Positions 28,920-40,179 of a stretch of 64,000 bases of DNA are shown piece after piece. This stretch comes from Sabellastarte sp. h YS-2021. Taxonomy: Eukaryota > Annelida > Polychaeta > Sabellida > Sabellidae. The notes below the pieces were generated by a model. It saw nothing but the letters and a program-made list of their open reading frames with translations. It was not told where the DNA came from and made no database searches. Made by a program: the position numbers and the translations under genes. Each line of letters opens with the position of its first letter. Positions within the stretch are counted from its first letter, which is position 1. The stretch covers positions 57,277,028 through 57,341,027 of the forward strand of contig OZ024936.1 of the NCBI GenBank assembly GCA_964017235.1. Direction: 5' to 3'.

Positions 28920-31112
28920 ATGGACTAAAATATCAGTAAATGCACACTATCTTTCCAGAATAAGGTTGTCTGATAGCTGAACAATAACTGCGGTCTACAA
29001 CCGATACAAATGCTTTAAATGCCTTCTATACAAGGTTTATCAGTTGCCATCATGTTGTCTAACTGTGAAAATACCATTGGGCTTATATGATGTCATTGTA
29101 GTATATATTAAGCATATTGGAAAATTCCCTGGCGTTGTTTTCGTTGTTTTCATTTTGAATGCATGGGCATAGTCCTAACAGTCCTGAGTACAGTGAAATC
29201 AGCATTATGTCTTGGGCAATGTGTGCTGAAGTGCAGTTCAGGTACAAATTGTTCGGTGAAAAAGGCTCCACATGTACTCTCTTCAGAGAAGTACGTTTTT
29301 GATGAGATATACTGTCTTTGTTATATGTGGTACCATATATCTGGTTAATATGATACACATATATTATTGTTAACATGTTTTGTGCAACCAATTCAAATCT
29401 GAATCAGTTTACCTTGTGATTATCTTTGTTCCTTAGTAAAGATATATCGTTTTAAAATAAGACTGGAAGAAATAACACTTTTGTATTTTTTAAACACTTG
29501 CAATGCTTTAGATAAGCCCTTAGTGATAATAAAAAAACTAGCATTGGTTGAGAAGTTTATCTTAAAGAAATGTATGCTGTCTGTTTTCTCCAAGGGCTAA
29601 AGTAGCCCTTGTGCTCGTCACATGAGGCTACTTTATTTCAATAGCTCTGGCCATTGGCCCGAGTTCAGCTCATAACCCGCGTTGGACAACAATAAGTGCA
29701 ATCTCTAATATGAACTTAACTGATTGGAGACATAAAAATGCAGTTCTGATTGGGTGTGAGTTGGTAGTGGCGGTATACAGGTCTGTTTGCTTGAGGAAAT
29801 GCTGAAACTCAAACTTTTTCGGTGTTCCGGAATCAGGACTGTTTTGCTTTGGTGGAATCCCGAGCTAGAAAATCTGGTGCCATAGCACCCCTAGTTCTGA
29901 TGAAGATGGGTTTGATATGCCCCAGTTCTGATGAAGATGGGCTTGATATGCCCCAGTTCTGATGAAGATGGGTTTGATATATGCCCTCTAACAAAAAGAT
30001 ACAAGCCATATTGATAATGTAGCTGTCACATGACTATGGTCCTTAATTATAGTTTATGAAAATCATAGAGAAATTTGACCGATTTCACTATCACAAAATG
30101 TGCTTATGTTGCATGCATCTAGGTAGCTCTCCTGGAGTATTATGATTTTTGGGATTATTGTTTTTGCTGCTTATAATGTCTCTATAGCGGGCTACCTGTC
30201 TGGTGTCACCCCCTTTTCATAAAACTGTGCTTTGGAGCTTATTAGACTTGTTTGAACTCAGTAATACAGTTGTATATAATACTAACGTGTGCAATAACAA
30301 ACTTCCCAGAGCACGTTCTTTATTTCACTTGGTATAACCTTGAACATCGATACACATTGACATTTGCTTTGAGATTGTTACTGTTCTGTCTCTGGTCGAT
30401 TTTCTAACTGGTGGGACAGTTCATCTTGATTTAGGAATTTTGTCAGTCCAAAATAAATATTGTGAACACCAGGATGGTAAACACCAACCACAATGCAACT
30501 TTTTAATAAGCCTAGTAATGAAGGGTTTACTGAGGACTAAAATTATTGTCAAAAAAACTAATAAGTGATTCTTTTAGGTTTTGCTGTACCTATTTTTCTT
30601 CTTAATCGATCTGGTAACTATCAATATCTAGTTAAGTAAAGAACAGAGATGGTTTCAAGATATTAAATACAGTGTATTTGTTTGCCTCTTTGGCCTGCCT
30701 GGTTTCTACTGGTGGTTAGATGTCTGGGTTCCTGTCCTCTTGCTTGCCTCTCGTATTTGCCTGACTGTGGCTGCTAATGGCTCGCTGATCCATGACAAGC
30801 TGCATCACCTCACTCCTTCCTCATTTGCCTGTCTGTGATGTGCCTGCGATGTTTGGTTCTCACCTGTGGCTCACCAGCTGGTCTGGTTGGCCTGCACCTT
30901 GGTTGGTGAGCAGCGCCTGGATGGTATGTTGATGATCACCTAATGGTGTTCTGTGATCCGTGGTTCAGGGACTGCTAATGCAACTTATCAGGTATGCCTT
31001 GTCCTGACATCGGTCAACCCGTCAGCTTGTCTGGTTAGTTGTGCTCAGTCGTATTGAGTATAGCTACGGTTAAATGGCAACCTGGTGTCCTCAATTCCAA
31101 TTCCAATTCAAT
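28920..31112. other. Spacer between PHYHIP-like gene and LINE fragment
   Basis: No gene recognised. The short opposing frames at 29083-29391 (-) and 29163-29348 (+) overlap each other and match nothing I know. It includes a 31-bp triplicated repeat at 29892-29985. A CTG/CCTG-rich, less AT-rich stretch at about 30690-31060 is of unknown origin. Confidence 0.35.
29892..29985 (+). repeat. 31-bp tandem triplication
   Basis: Three consecutive copies of AGTTCTGATGAAGATGGGTT followed by TGATATGCCCC. The second has one T-to-C change and the third has an extra AT near its end. There is no evident function. Confidence 0.8.
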
Positions 31113-32210
31113 TTTTATAGCGCTTAATCTCTGCCAGAGTGACATACTTTAAGGCGCAACATCATAGGTATAGTGACAAAAATCATCGTCCTTATCCATA
31201 GCAATGGTCGACATCACAGAGAACGCCATATGAGGCGGAAAATACTAAGGAGGATAAGCTTGGAAGAACAGGTATGCCTTAAGTTTTTTTCTGAAGGAAG
31301 AAATGGAAGTGGCAGATCGTACATCATCAGGGAGTTCATTCCATATTTTGGGAGCATCATATGCAAAGCTTAGACTAAACTGCTTTGTGGATGTGTAAAT
31401 AGATGGTTGGTATTGAGGAACATGTAGAATTATACCATCAGATTGATTCAACCGGGTATTATAGGCACATTGTCTAACTTTGAGAAATGGGCTGAAATGT
31501 TTAGGACAGTTAGTATGTAGGTATTTGTATACCAACAAGGCAGTCTTGAAGATGCAACAGTGCCTTATGGGTAGCCAATGAAGGGCTTTTCTTAGTGGAG
31601 TGGTGTGAGAAAGACATGTGGCTCTACAAACAGTTCTGGCCAGACTGTTTTGAATGCATTGTAGCTTGCGTAGGTTAGCAACAGATAGACCCCTAAACAA
31701 GGAGTTACAGTAGTCAAGCCTACTCCCCACAAGTGCGTTTGCAGCCATAAGAGCAGCATCACAAGTCAAGTACTGTCGAATTTGTCTAAGATCCCTCATC
31801 TGGATGAAACAAAGTTTACATACATTTTTAACATGTTTGGTGAAGGAAAAGTCTGAGTCAAACCCGCCACCCAATTTCTTAACGGCATCAGAAGGTATCA
31901 GTGATTCACCCAATATATTTACTGGAAAGAATGGGTTTAACTTTTTTGTTGATACTTGGAGCCAAATATAATAAAGTCGGTCTTATCAGCATTCAGCTTT
32001 AGTTTATTTGCACACAACCACAGTTTGACATCTTCGAGGCACTTTCCTAGCTGATCGAAGGCAATTTCTGCATTTTTGTGTGTCCTCAGTACCTCTGTCT
32101 TCGAGTCTGGATCTATCTTGTAAGACGTTGGTTTGGAGGCAATGAATACTTGCCAGGGGTTTATCATCTTCATTGCAACTTTGGAACAACTCCAAGTACA
32201 GTGTTGAGGA
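31113..32210 (-). mobile_element. CR1/L2-type LINE, 3' part with reverse transcriptase remnant
   Basis: On the minus strand, 32173-31937 encodes a late RT segment (LEDVKLWLCANKLKLNADKT). This continues after a frame break into 31913-31245, the RT thumb and C-terminal region typical of CR1/L2/Rex1-like ORF2. Visible pieces are SRLDYCNSLFRGL, LRKLQCIQNSLARTV, LHWLPIRHCCIFK and WNELPDDVRSATSISSFRKK. The YxDD catalytic box expected just upstream at about 32160-32190 is degraded (only a DD remains out of context). The 3' end is the GATTAAGCGCTATAAA terminus with an ATTGAATTGG-like tail at about 31113. The element is 5'-truncated, as is usual for LINEs. Confidence 0.8.
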
Positions 32211-33176
32211 TGACTCCCTCTGTCTATGGTATCAGGGAGCCAATATGTTTGGAGATGGCCTGCTTGTGTTTGTGGAGAGTGCTGGTGTGTAATATCATTG
32301 AACCAGTAGAGGTTGGCTCAATATGTAGTCCACCCGCACTAATTAGTGGTTTGTGAAACTGCTGACTTTGTTGATCCAATGGACTGTAAAATTAGTCGCG
32401 ACTGTATCATTTCTTGCATAAATGTAATCCGTTAGTACCTCAGGTTTGTGTCATTGCTTGCATAACTGTATTTTGTTAAACACTGTGAATTCACCAACTT
32501 AAACATTAGGGGAATTGCTAGGTATTTAGCTATTAGTATGCTACATTATAACCTATTAATTATAATATATTATGCTTATCACTTTATCATTGCAATCAGT
32601 ATTAACCTCATAAATTTATGTTGCCTACTATTATCTTGCAATATCTGGCAACTTTCTTACTTAAAGCCCAAAGTCGAAGGGTCAAAGAGCATTTATGAAC
32701 CTTCATTCCTCTGTCAAGTGTGATGCTAAAAACAAACAAACTAATGTTGCATGGCTAGTGTATTGTAATATACTCCTATCTCAAATAATTAACAACTGCT
32801 GTGTACAGTAGGACTTATGTAGAAATCTGCTGTTGAAAATTTAAATAAAGTTTGTGTACTTTAAAACAGTAAAAAGACTGCATCAAGTAACAAAATTCCT
32901 TGAGGACTTATGCCCTTTTAGTCTGGAAGGAAGAGTTTATCAGTGCTGTCAAAGGTGATATGTTATATCCCAGTAAGCTGTGGTGTTTGTTGATATATGT
33001 TATAAATATAAAGACTTCAAATGTGTGATCATTGTAATTTGAAGAGATTTTCGTCCCGGGTCGAGAACTTTCCTCTTTAAAACTACTACTTGAATGTTTA
33101 GCATTCTGATATTCCTACCATTAATTCTATTGTCTTTTTATCATCTATTTTATCACTTAATGTTTTTACAATGTTA
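32211..33176. other. No gene recognised
   Basis: AT-rich spacer. Short open frames here are not supported by any motif. The part adjoining 32210 may be the 5' side of the same truncated LINE but could not be recognised. Confidence 0.3.
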
Positions 33177-33611
33177 GTTTCACAACGTTTTGCCCCTCAA
33201 ATGTTATCCATTTACTTCTAAATACCTGACAGGTCCATATCTTGATTTTGACCTTGACTCTGACCTTACAGGGAGCCCTTTGAACTTCCTTTACCTTCCT
33301 GATATGCACTTGTAGGGTTGAGAACTATAATTTTCATGTTTGTACTACCCTCATGCAGGGGGTTAATTATGTTTTGACTTTTGACCTCTGTAGATTGACC
33401 CCTTGTTATTATATATGCACCTTGACATATAATGTCACCTTCAACACAGCTAATTGTATTGTGGTCAATCTTGTTTTTTAATGTGCTCACACATATGGTC
33501 ATAGCATTATTGTCTTTAAAATGTTTTAGTAGTTGTATTTAATCTTGTGTAATAAAATATTAATCCCATTTCTCGTAATGTTTTGGGTAGACCTTGGGAA
33601 CGTTGTGAAAC
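33177..33611. mobile_element. Possible inverted-repeat element
   Basis: GTTTCACAACGTT (33177-33189) and its exact reverse complement AACGTTGTGAAAC (33599-33611) bound 435 bp. The next bases inward and outward do not pair well, so this is either a decayed MITE with short ends or chance. Confidence 0.3.
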
Positions 33612-33821
33612 TGGGTAGTATATAGTAGGTATCATTATCTATCTTCAGTCAGTCCCTTGTAACAGAGGTAAGTTACAGTCAACCCTAGTCAAAAATATGT
33701 GTAGTGATTTAGGTTGTCATATTAGATGTAAATGTAACAAGCCCGATTGCTTTTCCCCCGAAATCCATAAGATGAAGCATCAGTTAAATACATCAGTAAT
33801 TAATATCCGTTATTCTATTCT

Positions 33822-34320
33822 AAACTTTTATAGCGCTTAATCCCTTCCAAGGCAGACTCCAAGTCACAACACCAGAATACAATTCAAAAATCACCATTCC
33901 ATAGCCGTTGCAAAGCTAAATATAACACAGCCGCCAGATAGATTATATGCTAAGGTGCGAAAGCCATTTTGAAGAGATAAAATTTTATATTTTTTTCTGC
34001 AACAGGCAAGAGTTACGGCAGAATGGATCTCATCAGTTAAATCATTCCAAATTGTGAGAGCATCAAAAGCAAAGCTATAGCCAAAGTGTTTTTTCATTTA
34101 TGTACAGATGGACAGAATTGAGGAACTTCCAGCTTTTGATCTTAACGGTTGACTACTGTGAAGAAACTTGAAAACTAGAGTGGCAGTTTTGAAGGTACAG
34201 CGCAATTCAACTGGGAGACAATGGAGTCATTTAAGAATAAGTGACAATTTTTTCGTGACAATCCTAGCAAGTATGTTTTGAATTCGAGATGATGCTATCA
34301 CTGATTCTGTCAAAAAGGCT
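33822..34320 (-). mobile_element. CR1/L2-type LINE 3' fragment
   Basis: The minus-strand frame at 34097-33891 includes KHFGYSFAFDALTIWNDLTD and CRRKKYK, matching the end of the ORF2 fragment at 31245-31913. The element ends in the shared GGATTAAGCGCTATAAA-type terminus (about 33825-33845), followed by a (TAGAATA)-like tail. Upstream bases to about 34320 show decayed homology. Confidence 0.65.
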
Positions 34321-35312
34321 TATAAAACTGACAAAACATTTGTTTTTGCTTGACTGAACATGAAGAAATAAATTAAAGAATCAACAATGTTAACCTAACT
34401 ACCTAAAATGAGAAAGTTTAATCAGATAAACATGCATGGAATCCCAAAAGCACGAGATGGGAATGCTTATTTAATAATTGTCTTGAAGTGTTAGTTAATA
34501 AAGCTTGACAAAACCCACGTACTAAGCCACTGATAGGTTGTATTTTGTAATGTATGTGGTTTAACAAAAGTTAAAATAATTTCTACTGCTCTTTCACACC
34601 GTTCTTGTATCTAGGTTTATAAAAGTAACAACCACAAAAATAATGTTCTTAGCAATATACTGGATCACAAGATCAATAAATGTGATATTAGCCACAGTAT
34701 GTGAATCTCGCCAATCTGGGCACCCTTTTTAAAAACAAGAGAAAATAATCAAAACTCGTGCCAATTTTGCATTAGGAGACATCAGAGGCATCATGTAGTC
34801 ACAGAAATTACAAGATAAGGAAAGAGAAGAGAGTTTCTGTGATATATGTGTGTGCTCCACTATTTGTAATGTACCAACTATTAGATATTGTACATACAAT
34901 GTATTTTTAAGATTTTGCTCTGTGAAATGTGTGAGTTTAGAATAAATGTTTGTAGTGTCAAGACCTATCTTACTCTCTGTTCTTAAATGAAGATTAACAT
35001 TAATTAAGCTCCAGAGAAACCCCACCAAATAACACAGTTTCCTTGCTAGCAAATTCACATATGTTGGCGAACACTCTTTTACACATTGCATCTTACAGTA
35101 TTTGTAGTTTGGAAAAAGTTAAAACAAATTCACAGAATTCAGTGGCACCAACTTTACATCATAGCCAGTAAGGCCAGTCACAAAATAATGGATATCTGTA
35201 CTTTGTGGATTCCACATTTATAACAACACCAAACAAGATATTAATTCTCAAACAAATGAACAAGTATGTTTTAACCAATAGCATTTTCACACAGTTTGTT
35301 TCAAGCCATTGT
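34321..35312. other. Spacer, probable 3' flank of PHYHIP-like copy 2
   Basis: No gene recognised. A 120-codon minus-strand frame at 34729-35091 lacks recognisable motifs and lies where the 3' UTR of the next gene would extend. It is probably non-coding. Confidence 0.3.
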
Positions 35313-36419
35313 TTATAAGTTACATATCACACATGTTGATTTCTTTCTCATTCCCAGTGGCTTTGATTGTCCTCTGCCTCTAATACCAGTAGGTTTCATA
35401 CGTGCCCCGTGGCTGTGTTGTTCCACGATAATGTCTATTGGTTCTGTGTAAAGAATCTCCACCTTGACAGATGTAGATATCTTCACTTGATCATCAGATT
35501 GCAGTTCCAGATAACGGTTGTTATATTTATTCAATTTCAACAAATATTGACGGCAGAAGACATCTGCTTCAGAACCTGTATGTGTGATAACAAGTGATAC
35601 CCAATGGGGTTCGTAATGACACCAGAAATCAGAAAAGTACAAGTTGCAGTTCCTGTTGAAGAGTCTATGGACTGGGATGATAAATCTCATACTGCCAAAA
35701 GGTGAACGTGGTTTTGTTGAAGAATTACCATGTGGATGACCCATAAAGTACAGACCATAGATGCAGCCATTACTGGGGCACTTTGGATCACCATTGAGAT
35801 CTTTAATGTATGGCTTCATCATTCCATCATGCTTCTCCACAATGTCAGCAAAGTATTCCGGTGATTTGTTCCTGTAGAAATATGATGTTGTCTGCAAGTC
35901 CCCAGACTGTTGACTCTCAAAGCTTCTGGCTCTCCTCTCAAGATGACACAGTTCTTCTATGCTGAACACGACTGGATGATCCCGAATACATATGTAGTTA
36001 AAACTTCTTCCTAAGTATATTCGCCCATCCAATGGAATGTGAATTTGGTGCAGTTTTACACTCACTTCATAGGTTGTAAATGGATGAACTTCTATTTGAA
36101 AAGACTCTCTCACATTGTCCATCAGAAGCTCAGTGCATCTGACTGATCTGCCTGTTGTCATATTCCGTAGAGATGCCTCTACAAAATGCAACGTTGATGT
36201 GGTGCTGCTGTAAGCATGACTGTATCTTGACTGTATAGGCTCTTTGGCTGTAATCTCTATCTTCACAGGATATGTTCTCGACACACTGACCACTGGTTTG
36301 TGTACAAGTGCTTCAAATATCCTACTGGCAGGCAAATTCTTCTGCGACAGGCTCCTGTGTAACTTTGGTTTGAGCATATCCAATTGTTCCTGTAAGTCCG
36401 AAATGTTATCTTCATACAT
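35313..36419 (-). CDS. PHYHIPL: PHYHIP/PHYHIPL-like protein, intronless copy 2
   Basis: 368 codons in one exon, same family and architecture as the gene at 27849-28919. The N-terminal helix-forming stretch (SDLQEQLDMLKPKLHRSLSQ) is followed by a fibronectin-III-like region (KPVVSVSRTYPVKIEI to HPFTTYEVSVKL). The conserved C-terminal domain follows: FYRNKSPEYF, MMKPYIKDLNGDPKCPSNGC, SPFGSMRF, NLYFSDFWCHY and a C-terminal CVICNL. Both copies share the C-terminal RGRG-S pattern before the final Cys pair. A TATA-like TTTATATTAAAG on the minus strand lies about 35-45 bp upstream of the ATG (36454-36465). The two copies are close in the C-terminal domain and diverged in the N-terminal third. Confidence 0.82.
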   Translation of the reverse strand: MYEDNISDLQEQLDMLKPKLHRSLSQKNLPASRIFEALVHKPVVSVSRTYPVKIEITAKEPIQSRYSHAYSSTTSTLHFVEASLRNMTTGRSVRCTELLMDNVRESFQIEVHPFTTYEVSVKLHQIHIPLDGRIYLGRSFNYICIRDHPVVFSIEELCHLERRARSFESQQSGDLQTTSYFYRNKSPEYFADIVEKHDGMMKPYIKDLNGDPKCPSNGCIYGLYFMGHPHGNSSTKPRSPFGSMRFIIPVHRLFNRNCNLYFSDFWCHYEPHWVSLVITHTGSEADVFCRQYLLKLNKYNNRYLELQSDDQVKISTSVKVEILYTEPIDIIVEQHSHGARMKPTGIRGRGQSKPLGMRKKSTCVICNL

Positions 36420-36453
36420 TGTGAACTAAGGTTACTTCTACTTGTTTCAACGT

Positions 36454-36465
36454 CATGCAGCTTTA
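36454..36465 (-). promoter_or_regulatory. TATA-like box upstream of PHYHIP-like copy 2
   Basis: The minus-strand sequence TTTATATTAAAG lies 35-45 bp before the ATG at 36419. The distance to the ATG leaves room only for a very short leader, so this is tentative. Confidence 0.3.
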
Positions 36466-36737
36466 ATATAAATGGAATGGCATACCTGCTGCTTCTGTCT
36501 ATTATACCGGTTATGTGTTTATTTAAGTCTTATTATGTCATCCATGTTTTTTATTCGAAAATCTGTTTTACCTGAAATATTGCGTGGTGATAAAATACAG
36601 TAACGTTGCTTAAAAAAATAAGATGTTCTCATGATAACGAAACAGTAACTGTAAAATTCCCCGGGCCCACTTTCATATTGTCACATGTTTGTACATTATA
36701 GCATGACATACAATATTGTGATGTTTCATCATAGAAG

Positions 36738-36890
36738 GGCTCCTTTGCCGAGTGATTGACAAATTTTTGCATCTAACCATCTAGTTGTCATCCCTGTGGT
36801 CCCAAACCCGGATCCAGAACATGACAACGTGTGGGCTTGTCATGATTTGACCTCAGCAGCTTAGAGGGGTGTAAAACCTCAATTTTAAAC
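36738..36890 (+). repeat. Diverged tRNA-derived SINE (family B-like)
   Basis: A head GGCTCCTTTGCCGAGTGATT, a B-box-like CCCAAACCCGGATCC, TGTCATGATTTGACCTCAGC and a GGGTGTAAAACCTCAATTTT end, in the order of family B. A further partial copy of the same 3' half may lie at 37105-37190. Confidence 0.45.
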
Positions 36891-38057
36891 GAGGAAAGAA
36901 AGCATCTAGGTTACACTGGAGCTTAATAACAATACATATTTTTGGTTGGGCCACGGGGTTTGTTGTAACTAACCTTCCTCAGGACAGAAAATCAGTGAAA
37001 GATACATCCTGCACATCCCCACCATTTCACAGAATATACTCATATATGAGGAGGCCAAGAAGAACGGCAGATAACAACACACTTTTTAATTTCTTAAATC
37101 CAAATTGTGTGAGATCCAAAGAGGGTCTGTCCTGATATGACTTTTGCTGTTCAAACTAATGTAAAAAGTCCCAGCCTTGGCCTTTGTGTTACAATATTAA
37201 TTTTATTTTTCTCATACTTGTTCCAGTCACTTTCAAATCAGTAGTTCTTGTCACTTGATATAGGGATCTGATTGGATGACCCCTGACCTGAGGCTTTTAT
37301 GATTCCCTCGTAAATTTAATTATTCTTCACTTTTGATAGAGAGGTCAAGCAGGGAGAGGCCATTTGTCAAAAAATAACAAGTTTTCATTGAACTAAATTT
37401 TTATATGTGTTGTAAATGAGTGTGTACTGTAAGTTTGGTGATATATTGGCATTCTGGTTTTATAATGGTAATATTTTTATTCCAGTTTTATAGTGTTTTT
37501 ATTTCACCAGTGTTGAAGGAACGGGTCTTGGTTGTATGTATTGAACTGTTAAGTAATGCATCCTTCCTAGGTTATGTAATATTACTTGATACTTCACTAT
37601 TTCTAAGTGTTTTAGGGTAGTTTCATGTAACTAGTTCTATTTTGACCAGAGTTAAAACTTTGATACAGTGGTTAAAATGAAGGAAGTATTTCACTACTCT
37701 GGCTGTGGGGCCTGCATAAAGAGGCCAGTGGGAGGCCAAATGTCAAGTGAATGATGTTGAGTAAAGTGACGGTAGTGTTGTTAGTGTCAAGGATCAGACA
37801 GACGTCAGTGAAGGCATAAACCAGGAGTTAATCAATGGGGTCAATTCTCCATTCTCCAGCTGCTAGTATAGTCAACTAACAGGAAGTGACGCTGAGGATG
37901 ACGCTGTTATGCCCAGTGTAAAGTTCTTGAAGGACTCAAGACACATCCAGAAAGATTTCGATTAGAGGCTCCTGGAAGTATGAGCACTGAATGAACAAGG
38001 TAAGTTCAAATCCCACAGGGGAGGTAAAGAACATATAACAACCAAGCAACAAGTGCC

Positions 38058-38366
38058 ATGTCACTGAAACGCTACATTTTGGCATTTTTTAGTGGATCTA
38101 TTACTGTTATATGTTCTATCATTAAAGAAGAAAAGCAGACTAAAATTAAAAATACAATGCTTGATTACATCACTGACCTTATCGAAGATGCCCAAGATTT
38201 TGGGTGGGTTGCTGCCAAAGGTGCCTATGACCTTATTCTTTACAGAATGGAGGAGGGAGGGAGTTGGTCTATAACTGAGAAGACTAGCGGACTTAGAAGG
38301 GCATGTGCTCAAAAGATTCTTACAAACAGTGCAAATCCTCAAATAAAAAAAGTTGGTGACACCTGA
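38058..38366 (+). pseudogene. Gag fragment of the relic YR element
   Basis: The open frame of 102 codons includes LIEDAQDFGWVAAKGAYDLI and YRMEEGGSWS. These align with LSENLSWQIARGAFAVAMHR and RIEDETASWT in the gag at 17142-18680. A Cys/His-rich continuation follows in another frame to about 38510. Confidence 0.65.
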
Positions 38367-38985
38367 GGCATATCTGGTAGATATCATCAAAACGGTAAAT
38401 GTGCTCACAAGACTGGCGACATTCACTGGTGGCCACTTATACAAGCATATTTGCAGCTTACGCACTAGCAATGGTAACCGTCTCAAACACCCTTCAAAAG
38501 ATTGTAGAATCTCCAGGCGTCAAGATGGTAATACAAAGAATGATTGTGGCACTACAGTAATGCAATGCCTGGGAAAGAAGTACATGTTACAAATGACGCT
38601 TTGCCCAGTTTCAAGATAAGAACTGGGCAATCACAATCTGATGTCAACATATTTAAAACGAGAGTATTTTGTAGAACTACCTCTGTTACATGTCAGAGTG
38701 ATAACTGGATAGCATTCCTTTTGTAGCTATAAAGGTATCAATATGCCCAAGTTGTAAAGCAATCCCTTCACAAGGGCATTAGTAAAAGCACCTTTTCTTC
38801 AGTCAATCAATGCACTTCCAGTTACCCTTCTAGTGGTTCTTACAGCAATCACAAATCATATTAAGTCTCTTGACGTTTTGGGATTGACTTTTCCATCCAG
38901 GCTGACGCATCTTTTGATGCTTTGTGCTCTCTACTGCAGGATCTCGTTTTGAGATTTCAAAAAAGCAAATATCCCTACCACTTGT

Positions 38986-39660
38986 ATGTATCGCCAAGGC
39001 ATCCTAGTGGATACAACAAAATTTACACTTGCTATACCAGCTGAGAAACTCCAGGAGATTTGGAATCTGTGTACCTCCTGGTATCAAAGAAAGGAATGTA
39101 GTAAGAGTCAGCTTCAATGTCTCCCAGGTAGCCTCCTATATGTCACTGAATGTGTGCATTGCTCATGTTTCTTCCTGAATTGGTTGCTCGATGTTTTGTG
39201 CTACTTGTAAGATAGGGGTCAACTTACACTTCCCCTGGATGCCAAGAGAGATATCAAATGGTTCCTCAGGTTTCTGCCCAAATTTAATGGCATCACATTC
39301 TTTGATTGCAAGCTAGTTGATGCTTGAGTTACATGCTAGTCTTCAGGGCCTGGGAGTGGCTATGGGAAACAAAATACATGCTGTCACCATTCCCAGAGGT
39401 AACACGGATTTACAAATCGTTCAAATGGAGATGCTAAACATTTTAGTGGCCCTTACGGCTTGAGGTGCCCAATGGTCCAACAAAAGAATCTCTATTGGCT
39501 GTAGTCTATGTATTAGACTCGGGTAAGGCTAGGGACCTCACCTTAGCTGCAATAGCTCGTATTATTCAGTTTGAGATGAGAATTTACAAGATTGACTTGA
39601 GAGTTGTGCATATACCAGGGAAAAACAATATTACTGCTGACCTCCAATCTAATTGGTCCA
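38986..39660 (+). pseudogene. RT connection and RNase H remnants of the relic YR element
   Basis: 38986-39210 reads GILVDTTKFTLAIPAEKLQE and then SQLQCLPGSLLYVTECV, the segment after the RT catalytic box, as in 19990-20160 of the younger element. From 39330, ELHASLQGLGVAMGN and MEMLNILVALTA are in RNase H order, ending with VVHIPGKNNITADLQS at 39465-39689. No YxDD box is recognisable upstream. Confidence 0.65.
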
Positions 39661-40179
39661 TAACCTGCATAACCAATCAAAAAAATTGAAACAATTATTG
39701 TCAGGCCAATGCTTGGTTTCCAATCCCTCATAAGTTATTGGTCATAGATTGGTCTATTTAACTTTTCTCCACGTTCTGTGGTTTTTTATTTGCTCTGTTT
39801 TACATAGTGCAAGTACACCCGGAGGGGCAAAGGCAACTAAACCACCATCAGGTGCATGTACAGGTGTAATTTCATACACAGTATGAAGAGAAATACAAAA
39901 ACAAATGTTACACAACAATGTGATATTTAAGACCAGCCACAAAAAGAGAAATTATCATGGTATGTTTCGCCTTTTATTTGCATTCACAGTACTCGTGAAT
40001 ATCAGTGTGATGCATCTAACACCAATATTCCTTGTAGGTTATTTGCAATTTCCAGAATTTTCTAGCTAATCTTCTTTAGCGATTGTAAACCACCTTTTGG
40101 CTATAAAGGCCAATTTCTCACTGTTTGGCCTCTCGACAAATATCTTTCAGATTCTCGCACAAAATATTTTCAGAAAGCA

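Noticed and set aside
34729-35091. 120-codon minus-strand frame near PHYHIP-like copy 2
   Set aside because: No recognisable domain, and it lies where that gene's 3' UTR is expected.
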